A stretch of 64,000 bases of DNA, taken from the NCBI RefSeq assembly GCF_902706195.1, contig NZ_CACSJO010000001.1:62001-126000 (forward strand), in the 5' to 3' direction. Below, in pieces: positions 28,291 to 38,741 of the stretch. Within the stretch, counting starts at the first letter, position 1. The number at the start of each line of letters is the position of its first letter. Made by a program: the position numbers and the translations under genes. The stretch is from Novosphingobium sp. 18050 (GTDB lineage: Bacteria; Pseudomonadota; Alphaproteobacteria; Sphingomonadales; Sphingomonadaceae). Under the pieces are notes generated by a model. That model was not told the origin of the DNA, ran no database searches, and saw nothing but the letters and a program-made list of their open reading frames with translations.

Positions 28291-29229
28291 GTGACCTCGA
28301 TCCTGGCGATCGTCCTACCCATTTTTGCCCTGATCTTCGCCGGTTGGCTGGTACGCCGCATCGGCGTGATGAGCCCGCAGGCATCGAGCGAACTCAATCG
28401 CTTCGTAGTTTACCTCGCCCTGCCCGCCCTGCTGTTCGATATCGTCTCCGGTTCAAGCTGGAAGGACCTGTGGCAACCGCGCTTCGTTGCCGTGTTCACG
28501 ATCAGCACGATGGTTGTCTTCGTGTTCACCATCCTCCTCCATGCACGCAAATCCGGGCTGGATGCGGACGGCCCGGTCCTCGGGCTGGCGACCGCCTATC
28601 CCAATACCGGATATCTCGGCTTCCCGCTGCTGCTGGCGGCGCTTGGGCCTTCGAGCAATACGCTCACGCTGATCTCGACGATCATCGTGGCCTGTGTGCT
28701 CTTTGCGGGTGCCATCGTGCTGATCGAGGTCCGCCTTCATGTCGGCAGTCATCCGCTCAAGGTCGCGGCCAAAGTGGCGAAGTCGCTTGCGAAGAACCCG
28801 CTCATCGTCGCCCCGGTGGTTGCCGCGTTCTTCCCCGCCGCCGGACTTCCCGTGCCGCACCCGGTGGAGGTATTCCTGAAGCTGCTGGGCGCGGCCGCCT
28901 CGCCCTGCGCACTGGTGGGGCTGGGCCTGTTCCTCGCGCAGAAGCGGCCGAAGGAAGAGCGCGGCGATGCCCGTCTGACCGGCCTTCTCGTCGCCCTCAA
29001 GCTGGTCGTCCATCCGGCGCTCGCATGGCTGCTGGCGACCACGCTGTTCCCGCTCTCCACCCCGGCCCGCCATGCAGCGGTGTTGCTGGCGATGCTGCCG
29101 ACCGGCACCGGCCCGTTCATGCTGGCCGAGTTCTACGGCCGCGAAGCCGGCGTGACGGCGCGGGTGATCCTGATCTCGACGGTACTGTCCATCGCGACGA
29201 TCTCGGTCTACCTCGCCGCCATCGGCTGA
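28291..29229 (+). CDS. AEC family transporter (auxin-efflux-carrier/malonate-permease type)
   Basis: 312 residues, GTG start after CAGGAG. About ten hydrophobic spans in two halves: ILAIVLPIFALIFAGWLVRR at the N-terminus, LNRFVVYLALPALLFDIV, then ATAYPNTGYLGFPLLLAALG carrying the family Asn/Gly/Pro region, and PTGTGPFMLAEFYGRE in the second half. Family members move organic anions or amino-acid derivatives; the substrate here is unknown. Its last 22 bases overlap the end of the convergent deaminase gene. Confidence 0.9.
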   Translation: MTSILAIVLPIFALIFAGWLVRRIGVMSPQASSELNRFVVYLALPALLFDIVSGSSWKDLWQPRFVAVFTISTMVVFVFTILLHARKSGLDADGPVLGLATAYPNTGYLGFPLLLAALGPSSNTLTLISTIIVACVLFAGAIVLIEVRLHVGSHPLKVAAKVAKSLAKNPLIVAPVVAAFFPAAGLPVPHPVEVFLKLLGAAASPCALVGLGLFLAQKRPKEERGDARLTGLLVALKLVVHPALAWLLATTLFPLSTPARHAAVLLAMLPTGTGPFMLAEFYGREAGVTARVILISTVLSIATISVYLAAIG

Positions 29230-30245
29230 ATGCTGGCGAGAGCGTAAGCCTGAAGCCGACCCTGAAATTCGACCCGCAGATCCTCGTCAATCCACGCCGC
29301 ATCGAAAGCATTGCGGCTGACCGTGATGAGGTCCTCCGGACCGAAACCTGCCAGTTCGTGGGCCATCAGCATGTTCTCGTTGATGTACTTGCCCTCCATG
29401 TAGGCGGGATCGTCCGAGTTGAGCGTCACCCTGAGGCCGAGGTCGAGCATCCCGCGCGCGATCGACTGGTTCTCGCCGGGGCGCATCATCTCGTTGGCGA
29501 AGGGGCAGACCGTGAAGAACAGCCCCTTCTCGCGCGCCGCTGCAATCAGTTCCGGACGGTCGAGCAGGTTGGCGCCGTGGTCGATACGCTCGACGCCGAT
29601 ATCCTCGATGGCCTGGCGGATGTGTTCGTGGGTGTTCAACTGGTCGACGTCGCAGTGCATCGTCAGGTGGAAACCCTCCTCGCGGCCGCGCCGGAAGATT
29701 TCGGCGAACTTGGCGGGCGGGTTGTCCTTCTCGTCCGAATCGAGGCCCAGGCCCACGATCAGGTGCTTGTAGGGCAGTGCCATCTCGAACACCGCCATCG
29801 CATTTTCTGCGCTGCGTTCGCGCACGAAGCACATGATGAGCTGCGAGCGGATGCCGAAGTCGCGCTCGGCCTCAAGCCGGCCACGCGTCAGACCCTCGAT
29901 GATGACGGCGAAGGGGACGTCGCGGTCGGTGTGCTGCTGCGGGTCGAAGAACATTTCGGCGTAAAGGACGTTCTGCGAGGCCACCTTCTTCAGGTAGGCA
30001 TAGACGAGATCGCGGAAATCCGCCTCCTGCAGCAGGACTTCACTGCCTTCATAGAAGATCGTCAGGAAGCTGGGCAGATCGTGGTAGACGTAGCTCGCGC
30101 GCATCGCCGCGACATCGGTATACGGCAGGTCCAGCTTGTTCCGAGCGGCCAATTCGAACTTCAGTTCGGCCTCCAGCGTGCCTTCCAGATGAACGTGAAG
30201 CTCGGCCTTGGGCAGGCCCGCGATGAACTGCGCGATCGGTTGCAT
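29208..30245 (-). CDS. Adenosine/adenine deaminase family enzyme with an atypical active site
   Basis: A 345-residue amidohydrolase of the adenosine deaminase family. H17 and H19 (ELHVHLEGTL), H197, H223 (IDHGANL) and D278 (LNSDDPAYM) match the metal ligands and catalytic residues. The normal HAGE motif is replaced by H197-C-D-V followed by DQLNTHEHI, so the catalytic proton-shuttling Glu is not at its usual place; E207 is a candidate replacement. It therefore belongs to a divergent subgroup and may act on another purine, nucleoside or cytokinin-like compound. Many annotations would call it add; I leave the symbol open. Confidence 0.85.
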   Translation of the reverse strand: MQPIAQFIAGLPKAELHVHLEGTLEAELKFELAARNKLDLPYTDVAAMRASYVYHDLPSFLTIFYEGSEVLLQEADFRDLVYAYLKKVASQNVLYAEMFFDPQQHTDRDVPFAVIIEGLTRGRLEAERDFGIRSQLIMCFVRERSAENAMAVFEMALPYKHLIVGLGLDSDEKDNPPAKFAEIFRRGREEGFHLTMHCDVDQLNTHEHIRQAIEDIGVERIDHGANLLDRPELIAAAREKGLFFTVCPFANEMMRPGENQSIARGMLDLGLRVTLNSDDPAYMEGKYINENMLMAHELAGFGPEDLITVSRNAFDAAWIDEDLRVEFQGRLQAYALASIQPMAAR

Positions 30246-30400
30246 GTCGTCTCCTCAGGCAGCCGCGCGGGTCATGGGCGGCGCGCTGGTCCGGGGCCGA
30301 GAGTACCGCGCCGATGCCCGGCGCAAAGCTGCATTTTTGCAGCGGGGAGCCGCGTTTTTTCGTACGCACTGATGGCGGCAGAATTTCGCCCGATCCTCTG

Positions 30401-31429
30401 TCAGGGCAGCAGCGGCACCACGCGGCCCTCGGTGGCCGATACCAGCGCCGCTTCGAGCACTTCCTGCACGGCGACGATCTCGTCCAACCCGACAGGCGTA
30501 GGGCCCTTGCCACGGCAGGCCTGCGCCATCATCGCATAGAAGCGCTCCTGCGAGCCTCTCGGCGCAGGGATCGGATGCTTACCGCCCTCCCCGTCATGGT
30601 GGACAAGCGGGTCGATATCGACGCCCCAGTCCGCATCGCCGGGGCGCAGACCGGCCACCGACTGCGCTTCCTGTGGATCGAGGTGCTGCTTGATCAGACT
30701 GCCGTCCGTCCCGTGAACGCGAAAGCGTGGCTCTCCACCCGCAACGCACATGCCCGCATGAAGGATCACGCGCTTGCCCGGATAGCGCAGGACGACATGG
30801 GCGAAATCCGGCGAACCACTACCCTCGCGCAACGCGGCGATATCCGCGCTCACCGCCTCGGGGCGGCCGAACAGGACGAGCGCCTGATCGATGAGGTGCG
30901 GGCCGAGATCATACCAGACGCCCGAGCCGGGGCTGCCATCCTCGCGCCACCGCTCGCGTACATGCGGGCGGAAACGGTCGAAGTGCGATTCGAAATGGAC
31001 GACACGGCCGATCAGCCCTGCTTCGATCGCGTAGCGCACGGCGAGGAAATCGGTATCCCAGCGGCGGTTGTGGAAGACGCTGAGGGTAAGGCCTCGGTCC
31101 TGCGCCAGCGCAGCAAGGCCGCGCGCTTCGGAGAGGGCCAGCGTAAACGGCTTTTCGACGACGACATGGCGCCCTGCTTCCAGCACCTGACGGGCCAGGC
31201 CGGCATGGGTGCCGCTTGGGGTGGCAACCACGACAAGGCCGATCGCCGGATCTGCCAGCAGGGCCGCTACATCCGGGACGACCGGAACACCCTCGACCGG
31301 CGACACTGCGCCTGCCTTGCGATCGACGATGGCCTTGAGTTCAAGGTCGTCGCAGGCCTGGATGTAAGGCTCATGGAAGACCCGCGTCGCCATCCCGTTC
31401 CCGATGATGCCGACGCCGATCCTGCTCAT
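30401..31429 (-). CDS. Gfo/Idh/MocA family NAD(P)-dependent oxidoreductase
   Basis: 342 residues. The N-terminal Rossmann domain starts SRIGVGIIGNGMATRVF, has VVVATPSGTHAGLAR, and the family EKP motif at 92-94 (VVVEKPFTLALSEA). The C-terminal dehydrogenase domain contains GVWYDLGPHLIDQAL with the usual Asp/His. These enzymes oxidise or reduce sugars, inositols and related compounds; the substrate cannot be told. It lies 10 bases after pyrG on the same strand and may be co-transcribed with it. Confidence 0.92.
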   Translation of the reverse strand: MSRIGVGIIGNGMATRVFHEPYIQACDDLELKAIVDRKAGAVSPVEGVPVVPDVAALLADPAIGLVVVATPSGTHAGLARQVLEAGRHVVVEKPFTLALSEARGLAALAQDRGLTLSVFHNRRWDTDFLAVRYAIEAGLIGRVVHFESHFDRFRPHVRERWREDGSPGSGVWYDLGPHLIDQALVLFGRPEAVSADIAALREGSGSPDFAHVVLRYPGKRVILHAGMCVAGGEPRFRVHGTDGSLIKQHLDPQEAQSVAGLRPGDADWGVDIDPLVHHDGEGGKHPIPAPRGSQERFYAMMAQACRGKGPTPVGLDEIVAVQEVLEAALVSATEGRVVPLLP

Positions 31430-31439
31430 GCGCCGCTAC

Positions 31440-33086
<1,647 letters not shown>

Positions 33087-33141
33087 TTAAATTGTATGGG
33101 GGCCCTCAGGCAAGCGCCCGGAGCCTCATTCCACAGGTCAA

Positions 33142-33178
33142 TACAACAAAATGCCGTCTGACAGCGCCAGACGGCATT
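33142..33178 (-). terminator. Rho-independent terminator of secG
   Basis: Arms 33150-33160 and 33168-33178 form a perfect 11-base-pair stem (AATGCCGTCTG) with a seven-base loop; on the minus strand it runs into TTTTGTTGT. It separates secG from pyrG. Confidence 0.85.
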
Positions 33179-33215
33179 CCGGTTACGGTAAAGCGCTTAA
33201 ATGCGCCTACACGGG

Positions 33216-33617
33216 TTACTGCTTGGCAGCACCCGAAAGCGGATCGGCCGGGGCCGACTGCGTCGAAGCACCCTGGGGCGCTGCCGGAGTCGCACCGGGA
33301 TTCGCGGAAGCTCCGAGCGGGTCAGCCGGCTGGGCCGGAGCCGCAGGCGCGGTGCTGCGCTGGAGCGAGGTATCGATGTCGCGGCCGCTCGTCTCATTGA
33401 CCGCCATGGCGGCGAGGACAATGCTCAGGACGACGAAGAGCGTCGCGAGGACCGAGGTAGCCCGGGTCAGGAAGTTTGCAGCGCCGCGCGCCGACATCAG
33501 CCCCGAGGGACTGCCGCCGCCAACGCCGAGGCCGCCGCCTTCGGACTTCTGCACCAGGATGACGCCCACGAGCAGAGCGGCGACAAGGGCCTGGACCACG
33601 GTCAGGAAAAGGAACAT
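33216..33617 (-). CDS. secG: Preprotein translocase subunit SecG
   Basis: The auxiliary SecYEG channel subunit. I start at MFLFLTVVQALVAALLVGVI. Two membrane spans (about 1-20 and 55-75) flank the conserved cytoplasmic loop VQKSEGGGLGVGGGSPSGLM. A long Pro/Ala/Ser-rich tail (about residues 90-133), typical of alphaproteobacteria, ends the 133-residue protein. It follows tpiA on the same strand with a 139-base gap, the common tpiA-secG-pyrG order. Confidence 0.96.
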   Translation of the reverse strand: MFLFLTVVQALVAALLVGVILVQKSEGGGLGVGGGSPSGLMSARGAANFLTRATSVLATLFVVLSIVLAAMAVNETSGRDIDTSLQRSTAPAAPAQPADPLGASANPGATPAAPQGASTQSAPADPLSGAAKQ

Positions 33618-33756
33618 CTTCGTTTCAGCCTTCTGGCGGGGTCTGCCCCCGCTTTGGTTCGCCGCGCAGATAGGCGCTACTACGCGCCCGCGCAACCCGC
33701 AGCATGGTGTTCGAGGCTCGCGGGCCCATCAGGCCCCGCGCTACCCCGCATCCGGA

Positions 33757-34512
33757 TCAGTCGCTCAGCGAAGCTGCAGCGCCGACGATCGCCAGGAAGC
33801 TTTCGGCCGAAAGGCTGGCGCCGCCAACCAGCGCACCGCCCACGTCGGCGATGCTCAGCAACTCGGAAGCGTTCTCCGCCTTGACCGAACCACCGTAGAG
33901 AATGCGCACTTCCGCGCCGGCATCGCCGTAGATCGCGACGAGCTTCGCGCGAATCGATTTGTGCATCGCAGCAACGTCCTCGACCGAGGGAACGCGTCCT
34001 GTGCCGATGGCCCATACCGGCTCGTAGGCGACCGAGAGTTTTTCGGGGGCGCCGTCCGTGCGCGGGCACGAACCGTCGAGCTGACTGCCGACGACCGCTT
34101 CGGCATCGCCGGCATCGCGCTGGGCTTCGGTTTCACCCACGCACAGGATCACCGCGAGGCTGGCCGAAAGCGCCGCCTCGGCCTTGGCCTTTACTTCCTC
34201 GTCGCTTTCCGCGTGGTATTCACGGCGCTCGGAGTGTCCGACGATGGTGAAATCCGCGCCGGTATCCTTGAGCATCACCGCGGAAATGTCGCCGGTGAAT
34301 GCACCGCTGTCATAGGCGTGGCAGTCCTGCCCGCCGACACCGATGAATTCCACTGCTTCGCGCGTGCGATAAAGCAGCGTGGCGGGCGGCGCGATCGCGA
34401 CCTGCACCTTGGGAAAGCGTGCAGCCGAACGATCGATCGCGCGGGCTTCGTTGAGCATCCCCCGCGTGCCGTTCATTTTCCAGTTTCCGACGATGTAAGG
34501 CAATGCAGCCAT
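33757..34512 (-). CDS. tpiA: Triosephosphate isomerase
   Basis: Glycolytic and gluconeogenic enzyme interconverting dihydroxyacetone phosphate and glyceraldehyde 3-phosphate. The 251-residue TIM barrel has the active-site Lys in YIVGNWKMNG, His in VGHSERREYH, Glu in VAYEPVWAIGTG and the phosphate-binding LYGGSVKAENA. A long leader separates it from a possible promoter near 34.65 kb. It diverges from ppiD. Confidence 0.97.
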   Translation of the reverse strand: MAALPYIVGNWKMNGTRGMLNEARAIDRSAARFPKVQVAIAPPATLLYRTREAVEFIGVGGQDCHAYDSGAFTGDISAVMLKDTGADFTIVGHSERREYHAESDEEVKAKAEAALSASLAVILCVGETEAQRDAGDAEAVVGSQLDGSCPRTDGAPEKLSVAYEPVWAIGTGRVPSVEDVAAMHKSIRAKLVAIYGDAGAEVRILYGGSVKAENASELLSIADVGGALVGGASLSAESFLAIVGAAASLSD

Positions 34513-34911
34513 TTCAATCCCTTGATCAAATCCTGGCGAACCTGGGGAGGTTCCCCCACGGATCCCCCTGCAGTTTCCCTTAGGCCGAAGACCACGATTG
34601 CGATCACGGCGCGGGGAATCAGGTCGTCTCTTGTTGCGGCGCAGCTAGGCCAGCGCGACCCGGCTTGTCAAAATTCATCACCCTGTCGGCGCGACGATAC
34701 CCCCCGCCGTGACCCTCATGCCACAGGATCGCTCCGGGATCACGGCCCGTTCGTCGCACTTCGCCGCATGGGCAGAGTTTTGCTCCCGTGCGGCGCGAAC
34801 CGGCATTGCAGGATGCGCCAAGGCCCCCTAAAGCCACCCCCCGTTTCATACGCAAAACGCGGGCGTCAAGCCTGTGGTTTTCGCGCAGGTTATCGCTGAT
34901 CGGCTGGGTCC
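34513..34911. other. 399-base intergenic region between divergent tpiA and ppiD
   Basis: No convincing gene. It contains a possible tpiA promoter (34642-34671) and a GC-rich stretch with GGGGGAACCTCCCC-like self-complementarity near 34.54 kb, which could form a hairpin in the tpiA leader. The short open frames here have no ribosome binding site or recognisable protein content. Confidence 0.6.
34642..34671 (-). promoter_or_regulatory. Possible promoter for tpiA
   Basis: On the minus strand a perfect TTGACA (34666-34671), 18 bases, then TAGCTG (34642-34647). The -10 is weak; the leader to tpiA would be about 120 bases. Confidence 0.35.
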
Positions 34912-36861
34912 ATGCTCAATTTCTTTCGTTCGTTTCTCAAGTCCAAGTTCGGTGCCATCATCGGCCTGCTGGTGCTGGGCGTCATCGCCATTGCATTTGC
35001 CAGCGGCGACATTGCCGGCTTCAACTCATCTTCGGGCGTGAGCGCCGGAACTCCGGTCGTCACCGTCGGCGGTGAAAACGTCAACGCCGATACCCTCGAC
35101 CAGGGCGCCAAGCGCGCGCTGGAACGCGTCCGCCAGCAAAACCCGAACGTGACGATGAAGGTCCTGCTTGAGCAGGGCGGCCTCGAGCAGGTCCTGGGCG
35201 AACTTATCGACCGCACCGCCCTCTTCGCCTTCGGCACCAAGAACGGCGTCACCATCAGCGACCGCCTGGTCGACAGCGAACTGGCACAGATCCCCGCCTT
35301 CCAGGGCGTCGACGGCAAGTTCGACCAGACCGTGTTCCGCCAGGCCCTGGCCCAGCAGCGCATCTCCGAGCCGGCCCTGCGCGATGACATTCGCGAGAGC
35401 CTTGTCGCCCGCGAACTCGTCACGCCTGCTCAGATCGGCTCGACGATGTCGCAGTTCGCGGCCAAGCGCTATGCTTCGCTGCTCGACGAGACGCGCAACG
35501 GGACCGTGATCGCCCTGCCCTCGCTGATGTTTGCACCTGACAAGGAGCCGACGGATGCCGATCTCGCCGCCTTCTACAAGGGCCATTCCGCCCAGTTCAT
35601 CCGTCCCGAGCGCCGCACGATCCGCTACGCCCTCGTGAGCGAGGACCAGCTCAAGCCTGCCGCGCCGCCTACCGACGCCGAGATCGCAGCCCGCTTCGCG
35701 GCGAACAAAGCCGCTTATGCCGCCAAGGACAACCGCCGCATCACCCAGCTGATCGTGCCGACCGAGGCCGCCGCCAAGGCGGTCGTCGCCGAAGTCGAGA
35801 AGGGCAAGACCCTTGAAGCTGCCGCTCAGGAAAAGGGCCTGGCTGCCGCACAGCTGGAATTCTTCGGCCGCGAACAGCTTTCCACCCAGTTCTCGCCCGC
35901 GGTATCGCAGGCCGTCTTCGCAGCCCCGCTGCACAAGCTTGCCGTACCGCAGAAGAGCGTTCTGGGCTGGCACGTGATCCGCGTCGACGAAGAGCAGAAG
36001 ACTGCTGCTCGCACGCTGCCGGAGGTCAAGTCCGAGCTTTCCACGCAAGTCGCCGCCGAGAAGCGCCGCAAGGCCTTCTCCGACACGCTGGCAACGATCG
36101 AGGAGCAGTTCTCCGATGGCTCGAACCTCAACGAAGTCGCCAAGTCCATCGGTGCGCAGGTCCAGACGACCCCGCCGGTGACTGCCGATGGCGGCCTCTA
36201 CATGAAGCCCGGCCAGACCTTGCCCGAGCAGCTTCACCCGGTGCTGACCACGGCCTTCTCGATGGAACAGGAGCAGCCGCAGGTTGCCGAAGTGGAGCGC
36301 GGCAAGAGCTTCGTTATCTACGACGTGACCGCGATCGCACCTTCCGCGCCGGCTCCGCTCGCCCAGATCAAGGACGATGTGAAGCTGGCATGGGCCGTGG
36401 ACGTCGGCTCCAGGGCCGCCAAGGCTGCGGCGCTGAAGATGCAGGCCGATATCCGCAAGGGCAAAACGGTCGAGCAGGTCATGGCCGCTTCGGGCAAGAA
36501 GCTCCCGTTGCCGCAGCAGGTCGCCATGTCGCGTGCGACTCTGGCCTCCGCGCTGCGTTCCGGCAGCCAGGTTCCGCCACCGGTCTCGCTGATGTTCCAC
36601 ATGGCGAAGAACACCGTGAAGGTGCAGTCGGCCGAGGGCGAGCGCGGCTGGTTCGTGGTCCAGCTCAAGGACATCGTTCCCGGCAAGGTCGAGTCCGAGG
36701 ACATGGTGAAGAGCACGCAGAACGAACTCGGCCAGCAGCTGGGCCAGGCCTATGCCGACGCGCTGGGTCATGCCGTGCGCAAGGCCGTGGGCGTGAAGCG
36801 CAACGCAGCCGCCATCAAGGCGGTTCGCGACCAGCTCGCCGGCACCGCGCCGGCGAACTGA
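34912..36861 (+). CDS. PpiD/SurA-type periplasmic peptidyl-prolyl isomerase
   Basis: A 649-residue membrane-anchored chaperone. One N-terminal span (FGAIIGLLVLGVIAIAFASG) is followed by a SurA-N-like region (NVNADTLDQGAKRALERV) and a parvulin-type PPIase domain about residues 245-355 (RRITQLIVPTEAAAKAVVAE, LGWHVIRVDEEQ). The domain order matches PpiD, which sits at the SecYEG exit and helps outer-membrane proteins fold. It is the first gene of the rightward run into trpE, 37 bases downstream, as seen in other sphingomonads. Confidence 0.9.
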   Translation: MLNFFRSFLKSKFGAIIGLLVLGVIAIAFASGDIAGFNSSSGVSAGTPVVTVGGENVNADTLDQGAKRALERVRQQNPNVTMKVLLEQGGLEQVLGELIDRTALFAFGTKNGVTISDRLVDSELAQIPAFQGVDGKFDQTVFRQALAQQRISEPALRDDIRESLVARELVTPAQIGSTMSQFAAKRYASLLDETRNGTVIALPSLMFAPDKEPTDADLAAFYKGHSAQFIRPERRTIRYALVSEDQLKPAAPPTDAEIAARFAANKAAYAAKDNRRITQLIVPTEAAAKAVVAEVEKGKTLEAAAQEKGLAAAQLEFFGREQLSTQFSPAVSQAVFAAPLHKLAVPQKSVLGWHVIRVDEEQKTAARTLPEVKSELSTQVAAEKRRKAFSDTLATIEEQFSDGSNLNEVAKSIGAQVQTTPPVTADGGLYMKPGQTLPEQLHPVLTTAFSMEQEQPQVAEVERGKSFVIYDVTAIAPSAPAPLAQIKDDVKLAWAVDVGSRAAKAAALKMQADIRKGKTVEQVMAASGKKLPLPQQVAMSRATLASALRSGSQVPPPVSLMFHMAKNTVKVQSAEGERGWFVVQLKDIVPGKVESEDMVKSTQNELGQQLGQAYADALGHAVRKAVGVKRNAAAIKAVRDQLAGTAPAN

Positions 36862-36898
36862 CAGGTCAGCAGCGAACAGGAACGGACAGGGGCACGAA

Positions 36899-38410
36899 AT
36901 GGAGCGCGAATCGGACAGATCGGCAGCGCTGGAGCAGCTCGCCCAAGGCAAGCCTGCCCTCGTCTGGCGTAGCCTCGTCGCCGATACCGAGACGCCGGTA
37001 GGCGCCGCACTCAAGCTGTTCGAGGACGGCCGCGGCGACTTCCTGCTCGAATCGGTCGAAGGCGGCGAAACGCGCGGCCGTTACAGCCTGGTCGGGCTGA
37101 ACCCGGACCTCGTGTTCCGCGCCAGCGGGACGGCCTGCGAGATCAACCGCGACTGGCAGGCAGACCGCGAGACGTTCACCGCGCTGGAGCGCGACAGCCT
37201 GACCGAATTGCGCGCACTGGTGGAAAGCTGCCGCTGCGACGTGCCGCCGCAGCTCCCCAAGGCGCTGGCCTGCCTCGTCGGCTACTTTGGTTACGAGACC
37301 ATCGGCCTTGTCGAAAAGCTGCCGCGCGCGCCGCAAAGCCCGCTGGACCTGCCCGACATGCTGTTCGTGCGCCCGTCGCTGATCCTGATCTTTGACCGAC
37401 TTTCCGACGAACTGTTCTGCGTAGCGCCGGTATGGCCTGGCAGCGGCAGTCCGATGAAGGCCGTTCTGAAAGCTGCCGATCGGATAGACGAAGCGCTTCG
37501 CCGCCTCGCCGCCCCCGCTCCTGTGGCAGCTGCACAGGCAGACCTGCCCGAACCGGTCCGAACCGCCGTCATGGCGCCCGAGGACTACAAGGCCATGGCC
37601 CTCAAGGCCAAGGACTACATTGAAGCGGGCGATATCTTCCAGGTCGTGCTGGCCCAACGCTTCACCTGCGAATTTACGCTGCCGCCGCTAGCGCTCTATC
37701 GCTCGCTGCGCCGCGTAAATCCCTCGCCGTTCCTCTATTTTCTCGACCTGCCCGGCTTCGCGCTGATCGGCTCCAGTCCGGAAATCCTCGTCCGCGTGCG
37801 CGAAGGTGAAGTCACCATCCGCCCGATCGCCGGGACCCGCCCGCGCGGCAAGACCCCGGCCGAGGACAAGGCCAACGAGGCCGCGTTGCTGCTGGACCCC
37901 AAGGAACGCGCCGAGCACCTGATGCTCCTCGACCTTGGCCGCAACGACGTCGGCCGGGTCGCCGAGGCGGGCACCGTCGAGGTAACCGACAGCTACACGA
38001 TTGAGCGCTACAGCCACGTCATGCACATCGTCTCGAACGTGGTGGGCCGGCTCGACACCGCGCATCACGATGCCATCGACGCGGTGCTGGCAGGCTTCCC
38101 CGCCGGCACCGTATCGGGCGCGCCGAAGGTACGCGCGTGCCAGGTGATCGCCGAACTCGAACCCGAAACGCGCGGCCCTTATGCTGGCGGTGTCGGCTAC
38201 TTCGCCCCCGACGGCTCGGTGGACAGCTGCATCGTCCTGCGCACCGGCCTGCTCAAGGACGGCGTGCTCCACGTCCAGGCCGGCGCGGGCATCGTCGCGG
38301 ACAGTGACCCGGACTACGAACAGCGCGAATGCGAAGCCAAGAGCGGCGCCCTTTTTGCAGCAGCGCGAGAGGCCGTTCGGGTCGCGGGGGAGCCGGGGTT
38401 CGGCCAGTAA
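36899..38410 (+). CDS. trpE: Anthranilate synthase component I
   Basis: TrpE makes anthranilate from chorismate and ammonia, the first step to tryptophan. The 503-residue protein has the feedback (tryptophan) site pattern LLESVEGGETRGRYSLVG and the chorismate-binding core: GSSPEILVRV, PIAGTRPRGKT, LDLGRNDVGRV, GTVSGAPKVRACQVI and YAGGVGYF. The first codons follow the ppiD stop by 37 bases and no leader-peptide attenuator is visible. Its partner trpG is separated from it by two unrelated genes. Confidence 0.97.
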   Translation: MERESDRSAALEQLAQGKPALVWRSLVADTETPVGAALKLFEDGRGDFLLESVEGGETRGRYSLVGLNPDLVFRASGTACEINRDWQADRETFTALERDSLTELRALVESCRCDVPPQLPKALACLVGYFGYETIGLVEKLPRAPQSPLDLPDMLFVRPSLILIFDRLSDELFCVAPVWPGSGSPMKAVLKAADRIDEALRRLAAPAPVAAAQADLPEPVRTAVMAPEDYKAMALKAKDYIEAGDIFQVVLAQRFTCEFTLPPLALYRSLRRVNPSPFLYFLDLPGFALIGSSPEILVRVREGEVTIRPIAGTRPRGKTPAEDKANEAALLLDPKERAEHLMLLDLGRNDVGRVAEAGTVEVTDSYTIERYSHVMHIVSNVVGRLDTAHHDAIDAVLAGFPAGTVSGAPKVRACQVIAELEPETRGPYAGGVGYFAPDGSVDSCIVLRTGLLKDGVLHVQAGAGIVADSDPDYEQRECEAKSGALFAAAREAVRVAGEPGFGQ

Positions 38411-38411
38411 G

Positions 38412-38741
38412 ATGCCGGCGATCAGCGGCATTTTCACGGTCGCACTCGCCCTGCTCTGGCGCATCCCCGGCACTGCGCGAAAGGCCTACCGCGAACTCAA
38501 GTTCGAAGGCGTGCGTTCGCTGTTCACCTTCGCGTCGAAGGGGATCGAAAGCAGCGACCGCTTTGGCAAAAACACCAATCCCTGGAGCGATTTCAGTGGC
38601 TGGGCCGAGAACGAGCGCGTGCAGTTGCTGTTTCGGACCAGCCAGATGTTCTATCCGGTCCCCAGGGCCCAAGTCGCACCCGACACGCTGAAAACACTGC
38701 GCCGCGCCATAACCGCCGGCGCGGCCCCGACGAAATGGTAG
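38412..38741 (+). CDS. Small protein with a YcxB-like C-terminal segment
   Basis: 109 residues starting one base after the trpE stop. The N-terminal 15 or so residues are hydrophobic (ISGIFTVALALLWRIPG) and the C-terminal part SGWAENERVQLLFRTSQMFY with PVPRAQVAP resembles the end of YcxB-like domains, though the two membrane spans of full-length members are missing. Basic helical middle. Function unknown. It overlaps the next gene by 7 bases, so it is part of the trp-linked transcript. Confidence 0.7.
   Translation: MPAISGIFTVALALLWRIPGTARKAYRELKFEGVRSLFTFASKGIESSDRFGKNTNPWSDFSGWAENERVQLLFRTSQMFYPVPRAQVAPDTLKTLRRAITAGAAPTKW

Noticed and set aside
28206..30539. A 777-residue frame on the plus strand across the AEC and deaminase genes
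   Set aside because: It overlaps two well-supported genes in other frames and reads as low-complexity Arg/Pro/Ala sequence.
36862..36898. Tryptophan leader peptide/attenuator before trpE
   Set aside because: The gap is 37 bases, with no Trp-codon run and no pair of competing hairpins.
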